Shown here: piece after piece, positions 9,258-17,105 of the stretch
How positions within the stretch are numbered: position 1 is the stretch's first letter
How the letters are laid out: every line of letters begins with the position of its first letter
NCBI RefSeq assembly: GCF_025345615.1
Contig: NZ_JAODWD010000006.1
Span: 124,001 to 188,000, forward strand
From: Mycobacterium deserti
Lineage (GTDB): Bacteria > Actinomycetota > Actinomycetes > Mycobacteriales > Mycobacteriaceae
DNA length: 64,000 nucleotides
Reading direction: 5' to 3'
The notes under the pieces: generated by a model
Told to the model about the DNA's origin: nothing
The model's input: the letters and a program-made list of their open reading frames with translations, nothing else
The model's database searches: none
Position numbers and translations under genes: made by a program

Positions 9258-9617
9258 GTGGCTAGTGGTGTGGCGACCGTATGGGTGCCGGTGGAGAACA
9301 TGAGTCGGGCGGTGCGCTTCTACGGCGAGACGCTCGGACTGGACGTCAGGAACGAGGGCGACGACTGGACGGAGTTCGATGCCAATGGCCTGACGATCGG
9401 GTTGAACGCTCGCGAGAGCACGCACAAGGGCCGGGGCGGCGGCGCGGTCATCACCTTCCAGCCGGACCGCGATCTCTACGACGAGGTCGTCCGCCTCACG
9501 GACGCGGGCGTCGAGTTCGTCGATGAGGTCAGTCAGCACCCCTGGGGCCGCATTGCGTCGTTCAAGGACTCCGAGGGCAATGACCTCCAGCTCTTCGAGG
9601 CGCCCTCGCCGGAGTGA
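9258..9617 (+). CDS. VOC (glyoxalase/bleomycin resistance/dioxygenase) superfamily protein
   Basis: The 119-residue protein has the paired beta-alpha-beta-beta-beta modules of the vicinal oxygen chelate fold: it opens with VWVPVENMSRAVRFYGETLG and ends with SFKDSEGNDLQLFE, whose terminal Glu is a usual metal ligand. VOC proteins include glyoxalases, isomerases, dioxygenases and drug-binding proteins, and a single small domain does not reveal the reaction. The GTG at 9258 is preferred because it follows GGAGG. The gene lies 109 bases after the glycosidase on the same strand; cotranscription is possible but unproven. Confidence 0.8.
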   Translation: MASGVATVWVPVENMSRAVRFYGETLGLDVRNEGDDWTEFDANGLTIGLNARESTHKGRGGGAVITFQPDRDLYDEVVRLTDAGVEFVDEVSQHPWGRIASFKDSEGNDLQLFEAPSPE

Positions 9618-9731
9618 CGCTGCCGCCGAACACCGGTGATCTCGGTCTCGATCCGTTTCCCGCGTCCGTAGCGGGGCATAACTGCGGTACGGCACTAGCG
9701 ACGCCGCCTCACCATCCGAGAGGAGGCCAGC

Positions 9732-9911
9732 GTGCTTGCCGCGATGACCACCACAATCACCACCACCGTTCGAGACGTCGGCACGACCGTTGGAGCGTCG
9801 CCGACCTGGATGCTGCGTCATCTGGTCGGCGTCCTTTCCCGGCCGGGGCAACCGTCGGCGGCACCGGTGGACCAGGTCACCATCAGCCCGGTCGGCGTCA
9901 CGCGCTGCTGA
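9732..9911 (+). CDS. Small 59-residue protein, unknown function
   Basis: A short frame begins with GTG at 9732, five bases after AGGAGG (9721-9726), the strongest ribosome binding site in this part of the window. The product starts (M)LAAMTTTITTTVRDVG, is rich in Thr, Val and Pro, has a weak central hydrophobic patch and ends with a single Cys. I recognise no family. A longer overlapping frame from 9614 in another phase is Arg/His-rich and looks like a shadow. The strong site favours this frame as the real gene. Confidence 0.5.
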   Translation: MLAAMTTTITTTVRDVGTTVGASPTWMLRHLVGVLSRPGQPSAAPVDQVTISPVGVTRC

Positions 9912-9993
9912 ACTCGTGATTGTCCCGGGTGAACTTCGGCGGCACGCCGCCGCTTCGGCCATTCGGTCGATCCCGACCATGAATGGAGAACGT

Positions 9994-10242
9994 ATGAAAT
10001 TGCTTGATAACGCGAAGTCGACCGCTGACCGGTTACTTTCGGGCGCCCGGGGTAAGAAGGTCGCCCATGACGAAAAGGCCGAGTCCGATGTGGCCGCCGA
10101 CTCGCACGTCGCTGGGTCACGGGCCGGCGACGACGAATCCGAGGGCGAGTATGTCGGCCGCACCAGTCCGCAATTCGACGCAGAAACACAGCAGAGCGGA
10201 GCCGAGGCTCGCAGCGAAGCGAAGCGGCTAGCGCACGAGTGA
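9994..10242 (+). CDS. Small hydrophilic protein, unknown function
   Basis: An 82-residue protein starts at an ATG preceded by TGGAGAA. It begins MKLLDNAKSTADRLLSGARG, an amphipathic helix, and continues as a highly charged, Ala/Ser/Asp/Glu-rich tail with no membrane segment or cysteine. It lies 82 bases after another small ORF on the same strand and converges on the acyltransferase gene. Small helical proteins of this style are common in mycobacteria, often stress-related, but no function can be assigned here. Confidence 0.6.
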   Translation: MKLLDNAKSTADRLLSGARGKKVAHDEKAESDVAADSHVAGSRAGDDESEGEYVGRTSPQFDAETQQSGAEARSEAKRLAHE

Positions 10243-10244
10243 CC

Positions 10245-11057
10245 TCACCGTCGCTCGGGACCGAGTAACCGCTTGAGCACCGAACGTTGGGGGTCGGTGC
10301 GCTGCTGGGTGAGCAGGAACTCGATGCCGTCCTCGATGGACGTTTTCGTGCGATCCCGGATATGCACTACGGCCCGGTCGTCGGCGGCTGCAACGGCCCC
10401 CGTGTCGATGGGCTCCCCGAACCAGTAGTACTGACGCTCGGGGCGGGGGATCGGCGTTGGGCCGATACCCCGGACGATCGGAAAGAGGTCGGGGCTGCCC
10501 GAGAGTTTCTCAAAGAGCCGCCGCGCCGGGGCGAGCAACGGATTGTCGGTGTCGAGCAGTACGTCGAGTGCATCCTCGGCGCCCACCGTGGCGAAGGGGA
10601 CGATGGGGTAGTGGTGCTTGACGGCCAGTCGAGCGAAACCCATTCGGTTCTCCCAAATGAGTTTGTATTTCTCGCCTTTGCGCTTGGCTACTTCGCGCCC
10701 GCCGCCGGGGAAGACGAGCAGCGTCTCACCCTGACGCATCAGCGCCTCGGCCGTCGCCGGCGTGCCGGGAACGACGCCGACGGACAGCAGCAGATCGCGC
10801 CACCGGGGCAGATTGAAGTGAGCATGGTTGCCGAGAATCCTCACCTTGATTCCGCGTTCCCACAGCTCCGCGCACAGCAGCGGCGCATCAAGCAGCCCGA
10901 TCAGCGTGTGGTTGCCGACCAGTAGCGACCCACGTGAGGGCATGTTCTCGATCCCGTAGACCTTCGGGTTGATCAGTTTGCGCGCCGGCTCGAGCAGTCG
11001 TAGGACGCGGCCAAGGGTGGCCGCCGTCGGCGGGTCGGGAACCCAAACGTGCGTCAC
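10245..11057 (-). CDS. PlsC-like lysophospholipid acyltransferase family protein
   Basis: The 270-residue protein carries the acyltransferase signature: GNHTLIGLLD (His50 and Asp57 in the NHxxxxxxD arrangement) and the block II/III segment LLVFPGGGREVAKRKGEK near 113-130. The FPGGGRE form is typical of the DGAT2-like/hemolysin branch found in plants and actinobacteria. Such enzymes transfer an acyl group from acyl-CoA to a glycerolipid at the membrane. The start is GTG at 11057. The gene is divergent from the dienelactone hydrolase and converges on a small ORF. Which lipid is acylated is not evident. Confidence 0.82.
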   Translation of the reverse strand: MTHVWVPDPPTAATLGRVLRLLEPARKLINPKVYGIENMPSRGSLLVGNHTLIGLLDAPLLCAELWERGIKVRILGNHAHFNLPRWRDLLLSVGVVPGTPATAEALMRQGETLLVFPGGGREVAKRKGEKYKLIWENRMGFARLAVKHHYPIVPFATVGAEDALDVLLDTDNPLLAPARRLFEKLSGSPDLFPIVRGIGPTPIPRPERQYYWFGEPIDTGAVAAADDRAVVHIRDRTKTSIEDGIEFLLTQQRTDPQRSVLKRLLGPERR

Positions 11058-11200
11058 GCCACCTCTATTGCCGCGCGCAAAATCGGTAAACCCCGCCGGA
11101 GGACCGTCCGAGCCTCGCGGCGCCGTGTTCGAGGAGGCGGAAACGGGTAGGTGATCGTCCGGTCACGTACTCAGTGAGACTTCGACGAAGGGGCAGTTTC

Positions 11201-11902
11201 ATGCCTGACACCGAACTGCCCATTCCGGAGGGCGGCTTGCCCGGCTATCTCGCGGTGCCCGCCGGAGCCGGCCCGTGGCCGGCGGTCGTTGTGCTCCACG
11301 AAGTCTTCGGGCTGAACGACGACATCCGGCGGATCACCGATCGCTTCGCCGCCAGCGGCTATCTCGCATTCGCGCCGGCGCTGTTCCAGCGCGGCCCCAA
11401 GCCGCTGTGCATCGTCAGCGCGTTCCGCGCGCTGGCCACCGGGGCGGGGTCGGCGGTCGACGACATCGTCGCCGCGGCCGAATACCTGAAAGCCGACGAG
11501 CGGACGACCGGCAAGGTCGGTTCGGCGGGATTCTGCATGGGCGGCGGATTCTGCCTGTTGCTCGCCGACCGCGGGGTGTTTGACGCGACCGCGCCGAACT
11601 ACGGACCGTTCCCGCCGGCCACCGGCGTGCCTGCGCGCTCCTGCCCCATCGTCGCCAGCTACGGCGCCGCCGACCGGCTGCTGCCCGGTGCGGCCGCCAA
11701 GCTCGAGGAAAGCCTCGCTCCCAGCGGCGTGGCGCGCGATATCAAGGAGTACCCCGGCGTCGGCCACAGCTTCATGAACGAGTGGAAGACACCGTCGCAG
11801 CTGCACTTCGTAGAACGCGTAGCGGGCCTGCACCATTCGTCACCGCAGGCCGAGGACGCGTGGCGGCGAATACTGGCATTCTTCGACGAGCACCTGCGGT
11901 AG
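11201..11902 (+). CDS. Dienelactone hydrolase family protein
   Basis: From the ATG at 11201 (after AAGGGG) the protein is 233 residues, the usual size. It shows the DLH triad: Cys112 in GFCMGGGF, Asp158 in YGAADRLL and His189 in GVGHSFMNEW, plus Glu34 in HEVFG, which activates the cysteine in the characterised enzyme. DLH opens dienelactones in chlorocatechol and related aromatic breakdown, but bacterial genomes hold many paralogues with unknown lactone or ester substrates. No aromatic pathway genes lie beside it. Cytosolic, with no signal peptide. Confidence 0.87.
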   Translation: MPDTELPIPEGGLPGYLAVPAGAGPWPAVVVLHEVFGLNDDIRRITDRFAASGYLAFAPALFQRGPKPLCIVSAFRALATGAGSAVDDIVAAAEYLKADERTTGKVGSAGFCMGGGFCLLLADRGVFDATAPNYGPFPPATGVPARSCPIVASYGAADRLLPGAAAKLEESLAPSGVARDIKEYPGVGHSFMNEWKTPSQLHFVERVAGLHHSSPQAEDAWRRILAFFDEHLR

Positions 11903-11917
11903 CGAGCAATGACGCGC

Positions 11918-12349
11918 TCAGTCCTTGCGCCGCCGCGGCTCGGAACGCCGCTTCGGCGGTGTGGCCGACTCGGGGGCATCGGCTTGCGCGGCCGCATCGC
12001 GGGAGAGTCCGGTGATTCGTCCGAACGTATTGACCCCCGGGACACCGCGAACCGCGCGAAAGGCTTGATCACCACGAGCCGCCAAGGCCTCCAGTTGGGG
12101 CAGGAGCCGATCGATGGTCTCAAAGGTCGGGTCGGCGAGAGCCATGTACCGCTCGAGTCGGTCGAGATTCGTATTCAGCCGTTCGGTCGCCGCCGCCAGG
12201 TTCTCGATGAGGTCGGGCAGTTGCGCGAGGATCTGGGCTGACGCCGTCGGAACACGGAGTGCCCCGCTGGCCAAGTCCTGCGCCGCTTGCGCGGCAGCTT
12301 GCGCAGCGGCCCGGATGTCGCCTGGCTGCGATTTTCGTGAGTCGGTCAT
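11918..12349 (-). CDS. Conserved-looking helical protein, unknown function
   Basis: A 143-residue protein starts at the ATG at 12349. It consists of an Ala/Gln-rich helix (AAAQAAAQAAQDLASGALR), a long amphipathic coil with regular Leu, Ile and Asn spacing (about 40-95), and a basic tail ending PKRRSEPRRRKD. There is no membrane segment or cysteine. Heptad-like spacing suggests coiled-coil self-association, and the basic tail could contact nucleic acid or the envelope; both are inference. It converges on the dienelactone hydrolase gene and is divergent from the proline-rich membrane protein gene. Confidence 0.6.
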   Translation of the reverse strand: MTDSRKSQPGDIRAAAQAAAQAAQDLASGALRVPTASAQILAQLPDLIENLAAATERLNTNLDRLERYMALADPTFETIDRLLPQLEALAARGDQAFRAVRGVPGVNTFGRITGLSRDAAAQADAPESATPPKRRSEPRRRKD

Positions 12350-12502
12350 GGCGCAACTCTGTCGCATGCCCACGGCCTTCGTTTGGCTTTGGCGAGTCCA
12401 GTCGGTCAGTGCGCCTCAGATTCGTGTCCGGGGCCCGTCGCCCGGTGAAATAGGATGTGCACGCAGGCAATTGCGATCCGGCACGCCCGCCGGGTACACG
12501 TC

Positions 12503-13363
12503 ATGCCGGAGGAGGGCCCGATCGTAAATTCGCCGCCGCCGCAGGCTTGGCCGCCGCAAGGTCCTCCGCCGCAGGGCTGGCCGCCACCGGGATGGCCCCC
12601 GCAAGGCCCGACGCCCCCACAGGCGCAGCCGCCACAATGGCCGTCCCCCGCTCCGCACGGCCACCCGCGGCAGTGGCCTCCACCGCAAGGGCAGCCATGG
12701 CAGTGGCCGCCGACCGGGCCGCCCACACCGCCCCCGTCGAAGAACACGGGACTACTGATCGGAATCGGCGCAGCCGTGGCGCTGATCGTCGTCTTTGTTC
12801 TCGCGTTCGTGGTTCCGAACATTCTGGGCAGCGAGTCGAGCAACGGGGGCAGCGACGTCAGTGATGAACAACGCGCGGCCAACGCCACCACCGCGGCGTC
12901 ACTGTCTGATTTCGACGTCGTGTGCGGAACGGGCTCGGTGAGCAACGCCGCCCCCTACGAGAAGCCGTACTCCATCGCCGCGTTCCACCAGGGGACAGCT
13001 GAAAACGACTGGGACGCGGTGACGTTAGACAACCAAGCCGACTACGTCGCGGACCGCTCGAATCTGACGTCGATCAACGTTGTCGCATGTCTGACACGCA
13101 AAGACGGTACCGAGGTGAAGTCGGGTACCTGCGAATTCGGATCGGGCGGAGAACAGGTCGCCGCCGATCACTACGCGGTCGAATACGACCTCGAGTTGCG
13201 TGAGGCCAAGACCGGCAAGGCCATCACGAACCTCGGAACCGTGAACGGTCCCGCAACCCGGTGCCCCTTTATTGCGTACTTCGACGAGAACGACCCGGAA
13301 ATCTTCGGTTCGCCCGATCCTGCTGCCGTAGAGGACAAACTGGCCGAATTCGCCGCTCAATGA
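12503..13363 (+). CDS. Proline-rich single-pass membrane protein with extracytoplasmic domain
   Basis: The 286-residue protein has an N-terminal cytoplasmic region of repeated PPQG/WPP units (about 10-85), one membrane helix (LLIGIGAAVALIVVFVLAFV, about 94-113), and an outer domain of about 165 residues with four Cys that could form disulfides. The layout resembles mycobacterial proteins with Pro-rich cytoplasmic tails that precede a stress-sensing or envelope domain, including DUF4333-type proteins; I do not recognise the outer domain. The proline-rich part is low complexity (period about three to five residues). It converges on the TetR gene. Confidence 0.68.
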   Translation: MPEEGPIVNSPPPQAWPPQGPPPQGWPPPGWPPQGPTPPQAQPPQWPSPAPHGHPRQWPPPQGQPWQWPPTGPPTPPPSKNTGLLIGIGAAVALIVVFVLAFVVPNILGSESSNGGSDVSDEQRAANATTAASLSDFDVVCGTGSVSNAAPYEKPYSIAAFHQGTAENDWDAVTLDNQADYVADRSNLTSINVVACLTRKDGTEVKSGTCEFGSGGEQVAADHYAVEYDLELREAKTGKAITNLGTVNGPATRCPFIAYFDENDPEIFGSPDPAAVEDKLAEFAAQ

Positions 13364-13377
13364 TTGCGGCAGCACGG

Positions 13378-14049
13378 TCACGGATCGATCTGGGCACCCG
13401 CGGCTTGGTCGCTCAGTCGTGAGCGCGCGACGGCCGCGGCACCGTTGCCCGTGATCAACCACAGCGTTGCGAGCTGAACCACCAACTCATCGACGGTGAT
13501 CGAGATCGAGCCGTTGACGAATGACAGGATCGCTTCGGCGCTACCGCCGACCACGAACGCCGGTGCCACAAGGGCCAGCGCATCGTGTTCCAACTCGACG
13601 CCATGAACCGAGCGGGCGTGTTCGATCAACACGGCAGTCAAACCCCGCATCACCTTGGCGCGATGCGCGTGGACAGCGGGCGATGCCGCCACTCCACCCA
13701 GGAGCACCCGCGCGCGGCGTGGATCGTCTACCAAGGCGTGCACTGCTGCGCTTACACTTGAAAGCGCTTGCTGCTCAATAGGTTCTGTGACGACCGCAGT
13801 GACCGCGAGGAGTGTGGCGTCTCTGACCGACGTGGAGATGTCGTCTATCACCGCTTCAGCGACACCGTCGAGATCGCTGAAACTTTCGTAGAAGTAGCGC
13901 TTGTTGAGGCCGGCGTCCGAGCAGAGACGTTCCACCGTCGCGGTCCGCCATTCGTCGTGTGCCATCACGGCCAGCGCCGCTTCAAGCAGACGTGATCGTC
14001 GCTCACGCTGGCGGTCCGCACCGGACACACCGCCGTAGCTGCGTCCCAT
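13378..14049 (-). CDS. TetR/AcrR family transcriptional regulator
   Basis: From the ATG at 14049 the protein is 223 residues. The N-terminal helix-turn-helix is clear: RRSRLLEAALAVMAHDEW, then TVERLCSDAGLNKRYFYESF as helix-turn-helix and recognition helix, followed by DLDGVAEAVIDD. The C-terminal ligand domain is all-helical. It is divergent from the unknown/SDR/P450 operon and a 26-bp palindrome lies in the shared region, so it probably represses that operon, its own gene, or both. M. tuberculosis also has a TetR gene (Rv3058c) beside the CYP136 gene, which fits. The inducer is unknown. Confidence 0.85.
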   Translation of the reverse strand: MGRSYGGVSGADRQRERRSRLLEAALAVMAHDEWRTATVERLCSDAGLNKRYFYESFSDLDGVAEAVIDDISTSVRDATLLAVTAVVTEPIEQQALSSVSAAVHALVDDPRRARVLLGGVAASPAVHAHRAKVMRGLTAVLIEHARSVHGVELEHDALALVAPAFVVGGSAEAILSFVNGSISITVDELVVQLATLWLITGNGAAAVARSRLSDQAAGAQIDP

Positions 14050-14109
14050 CCCCTGATCGTCGCACCGCGCGTCCACTTCCACGAACGCGCCATTGACATC
14101 CGAGAGAGA

Positions 14110-14135
14110 TATCTGGCACGGTCTCGTACCAGATA
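14110..14135. promoter_or_regulatory. 26-bp palindrome, candidate TetR operator
   Basis: TATCTGG at 14110-14116 and CCAGATA at 14129-14135 form exact outer arms; ACG and CGT form a second inner pair around GTCT. The site lies between the divergent TetR gene and the unknown/SDR/P450 operon. A TTGACA at 14093-14098 could be a -35 element, which would put the palindrome over the promoter. Confidence 0.6.
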
Positions 14136-14154
14136 GTGAAATCAGGAGGAACGG

Positions 14155-14856
14155 ATGACATCCACAGTGGACGGTTCGGCACCGCCTGCCGCAACCCGAG
14201 GCAGAGGCGCAACAGCGTTCGACGACGGCTCGCTGCTGACCGAGTTGAGACAACTCTCGGAGTCCTCGCCCACACTGGCGCGCCAGCACGGATGGGAGTA
14301 CCTGCGTGAGCTGGGACGCCACGGACGACGTGATCAATTGAAGGCGCTGTACGCGCGAGGTGTGCTGCCGGAACGTCTCGACGGTCCCTACGAAGGTCTG
14401 ATCGTCGGCAAGCTCTTCGGCATCGTCGAGGCTCACTTGGCGAACCCGCTGCTGGCCATCAATCCGACCTGGCGGGGTAAGACCTTCGACGCAGAGTCGG
14501 GTACGGGCTTCAATCGGTTGATTCCTCTGGCGCGCTTCGCAATGCGGGTAGTGGCCCCGCTCTACAACGGCGTGCGCCGAATCGGTCCCGAGGTCGCGGG
14601 TTTTCACTTCCAATACGGCCCCGGCGTCGGCGCGATCGCACCTGCGGTTCCAGTGTGTGCGTTGAACTACGGCGTGGAGCAGTACCGCAATCCGAGCGTA
14701 AGAACCTTCCCGATCAAGCGGACCCGCGACGAGATCGTCGAATTGCTGCCCGGTCTCTACCTGGGGCGGGCCCTGCTCACCATGCGCAGCGGCGAGGTGC
14801 GGCTGATCGCGTACTTCGCCCTGCGTCGCTTCGTCGAGGAGGACGTGTGCCCGTGA
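14155..14856 (+). CDS. Unknown protein, first gene of an SDR/P450 operon
   Basis: The 233-residue protein starts at an ATG after CAGGAGGAA. It has a helical N-terminal third and a second half that reads like a lipocalin-like or START-like beta barrel, with phrases NPTWRGKTFD, GFHFQYGPGVGAIAPAVPV and RTFPIKRTRDEIVELLPGLYLG. There is no clear signal peptide or membrane segment. I do not recognise the family. Its stop overlaps the SDR start, and the SDR stop overlaps the P450 start, so it is part of a translationally coupled unit and probably handles the same substrate, perhaps by binding it. Confidence 0.75.
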   Translation: MTSTVDGSAPPAATRGRGATAFDDGSLLTELRQLSESSPTLARQHGWEYLRELGRHGRRDQLKALYARGVLPERLDGPYEGLIVGKLFGIVEAHLANPLLAINPTWRGKTFDAESGTGFNRLIPLARFAMRVVAPLYNGVRRIGPEVAGFHFQYGPGVGAIAPAVPVCALNYGVEQYRNPSVRTFPIKRTRDEIVELLPGLYLGRALLTMRSGEVRLIAYFALRRFVEEDVCP

Positions 14857-15662
14857 TCGACCTCGCCGAAGCCGTTGTCTGCGTCACTGGCGGCGCCCGG
14901 GGGATCGGACGTGCCACCGCCACCGAATTGGTGCGCCGAGGCGCGCGTGTGTGGATCGGCGACCTCGACGAGGACGACGTGCGGCGGACCGCGCAGGAAA
15001 TCGGCGCACAACCGGCGCACCTGGACGTCACCAAAGAGGACAGTGTCGGCCGGTTCTGGGCGGCGGCGAACGCCGATGGCCCCGTGCAGATGCTGGTGAA
15101 CAATGCCGGCATCATGCGGCTCGGGCCCTTCCTCGACCAGGATCTCGACGGCCACCACCGGGAAGTAGCAGTCAACCTGCTGGGCGTCATCAACGGCATG
15201 CACATGTTTCTGCCCGACATGGTCGCGCGCAACCGGGGTCACATCGTCAACGTCGCCTCGATGGCCGCCAAGGTCACCACACCGGGAATCGCGGTGTATT
15301 GCGCGACGAAGTTCGCCGTCGCCGCCCTTTCCAGAGCCGTTCGCACCGAAATCGGACACACCGACGTCACCATCACCACGGTCCTGCCTGCGGCTGTCCA
15401 CACGGAACTCACCGCTGGCGTCTCGCTGGACCTGCAACCGGTCCTTCAACCGGACCAGGTCGCCGTGGCGATCGCCGACACCGCCAGACGACCCGGTCAC
15501 GAGATCACGGTGCCCCGATGGCTCGCCCCCATGGGCGTCATCGAGGAGGCCGCTCCCGAAGCACTTCTCAACGCGGCCAAACGCATAGTCACCCGGCGTC
15601 GACCGCCGGGCCACTATGACGCCGACGCGCGCGAGGCGTACCTCGACAGGATCGGCCGATGA
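14847..15662 (+). CDS. Short-chain dehydrogenase/reductase (SDR)
   Basis: A classical SDR of 271 residues from the GTG at 14847 (AGGAGG at 14837-14842); a second in-frame GTG at 14853 is possible. It has the cofactor motif TGGARGIG (about 14-21), NNAG (85-88) and the catalytic Ser138, Tyr151, Lys155 (YCATK). The acidic residue after beta strand 2 (IGDLDEDD) suggests NAD rather than NADP. It overlaps both neighbours, an unknown gene upstream and a P450 downstream, and probably oxidises or reduces a hydroxyl or ketone in the same pathway. Confidence 0.88.
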   Translation: MPVIDLAEAVVCVTGGARGIGRATATELVRRGARVWIGDLDEDDVRRTAQEIGAQPAHLDVTKEDSVGRFWAAANADGPVQMLVNNAGIMRLGPFLDQDLDGHHREVAVNLLGVINGMHMFLPDMVARNRGHIVNVASMAAKVTTPGIAVYCATKFAVAALSRAVRTEIGHTDVTITTVLPAAVHTELTAGVSLDLQPVLQPDQVAVAIADTARRPGHEITVPRWLAPMGVIEEAAPEALLNAAKRIVTRRRPPGHYDADAREAYLDRIGR

Positions 15663-17101
15663 GCCCGCTCGCCGGTGCGCTGGCACCACCGACGTCGCTG
15701 GCCGAGGCGCGGCACCGGGCGCAGGCCCTCGGAGCTGCGGTCACCTCCCGGTTTCCGAGCAATGACCGGCCTCTGGCGCTTCCACCGGCTGACTCGCGCC
15801 TCGCACCTGTGATGGGGAACTACGGCGTGCCGTACCTCGGTCATGTGCTGTCCTCGATCGCCGATCCGCTGGAATTCGCGAGGGATCGCTATGCCCGGTA
15901 CGGGCCGGTGTCCTGGGCGGGCGGCGTCGGATACCGCGTCGTCACGCTGATGGGACCCGAGGCGTTGGAAACGGCATGGGTCAACAAGGACAAGGCGTTG
16001 TCCAGCACCCGAGGCTGGCAACCGGTCATCGGGCCCTTCTTTCACCGCGGGATCATGCTGCTGGACTTCGAGGAGCACCGCGACCATCGCCGAATCATGC
16101 AGCAGGCATTCACGCGGACCGCTCTCAACGACTACCTCGCCAGAACCGCCGACGGCGCCTCCCGGGCGATCTCGGGATGGCAGCCAGCAGAACGCTTCCC
16201 GGCCTACCCGTCGATAAAGCACCTCCTGCTGCAACAAGCCGCCGAAGTGTTCGTCGGCACGCGGTTGGGCCAGGAATCGGACCAGCTCATTCGCGACTTC
16301 CACCACACCGTGCGCGGCGGACAAGCCATCATCCGCGCGGACGTGCCAGGCGGTGTCTGGGCCCGCGGTCTCAACGCCCGCAAACGCCTCGAACGTTACT
16401 TCAGGGCCCAGATACCCTCACGTCGCCGCGGGGACGGAGCTGATCTGTTCTCGATGTTGTGTCGCAGTGAATCCGAAGACGGCGAGCGCTTTACCGACCA
16501 GGACATCGTCAATCACATGATCTTCCTGCTCATGGCTGCGCATGACACCACAGCTATCGCGCTTTCGATGCTGGTCTACGAACTCGGACGGAACAGCAAC
16601 TGGCAGAACGCGTTACGCGACGAGGCCGCGACCAATCCCTGCGATACGCCCACTCTCGCGGACCTGGAGCGCTACCCGCTACTGGACGCCGCGTTCAAGG
16701 AAATCCTGCGAATGTACGCCCCCGCGGGGAGCCTCTTCCGCCAGGCGATCACCGACACCGAGATCTGCGGGCACTTCATACCCCGAAAGAGTCAGATAGC
16801 GATCAATGTGTACGCCTCGATGCGCCTGGCGGATTGGTGGCCGGACCCGGACACGTTTGATCCGTCGCGATTCGACAACGGCGCCAACCGTGCGGCGGTC
16901 AGCCGCTACGCTTTCGCTCCGTTCGGCGGCGGCGCCCACAAGTGCATCGGCCAACAATTCGCCGATATGACCGTCAAATCGGTGATGCATCAACTGTTGC
17001 GATCATTCCGGTGGGCGACTCCACCCGGCTACCGCGTCCCCCTGACATGGGGGACTGGTCCGACGCCGGCCGACTCGCTGCCGATGATCCTCGCGCGGTA
17101 G
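15659..17101 (+). CDS. Cytochrome P450, CYP136-like
   Basis: The 480-residue P450 has the I-helix AAHDTTAIA oxygen-activation motif, the K-helix FKEILR (ExxR) and the haem loop FAPFGGGAHKCIGQQF with the thiolate Cys near residue 423. The segments VIGPFFHRGIMLLDFEEH and DIVNHMIFLLMAAHDT match what I recall of M. tuberculosis CYP136 (Rv3059), which also sits beside TetR and SDR genes. The natural substrate of CYP136 is not established; a sterol or terpenoid is plausible. The ATG overlaps the SDR stop (ATGA). It needs ferredoxin and reductase from elsewhere, as none is encoded alongside. Confidence 0.92.
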   Translation: MSPLAGALAPPTSLAEARHRAQALGAAVTSRFPSNDRPLALPPADSRLAPVMGNYGVPYLGHVLSSIADPLEFARDRYARYGPVSWAGGVGYRVVTLMGPEALETAWVNKDKALSSTRGWQPVIGPFFHRGIMLLDFEEHRDHRRIMQQAFTRTALNDYLARTADGASRAISGWQPAERFPAYPSIKHLLLQQAAEVFVGTRLGQESDQLIRDFHHTVRGGQAIIRADVPGGVWARGLNARKRLERYFRAQIPSRRRGDGADLFSMLCRSESEDGERFTDQDIVNHMIFLLMAAHDTTAIALSMLVYELGRNSNWQNALRDEAATNPCDTPTLADLERYPLLDAAFKEILRMYAPAGSLFRQAITDTEICGHFIPRKSQIAINVYASMRLADWWPDPDTFDPSRFDNGANRAAVSRYAFAPFGGGAHKCIGQQFADMTVKSVMHQLLRSFRWATPPGYRVPLTWGTGPTPADSLPMILAR

Positions 17102-17105
17102 AACC

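Noticed and set aside
7898..9301. Long minus-strand frame opposite the Tat-exported glycosidase
   Set aside because: Composition shadow. The sense strand has catalytic Glu motifs and a Tat leader.
9614..9919. 101-codon plus-strand frame overlapping the 59-residue microprotein
   Set aside because: Arg/His/Pro-rich, no ribosome binding site of comparable strength, and out of phase with the well-supported GTG frame at 9732.
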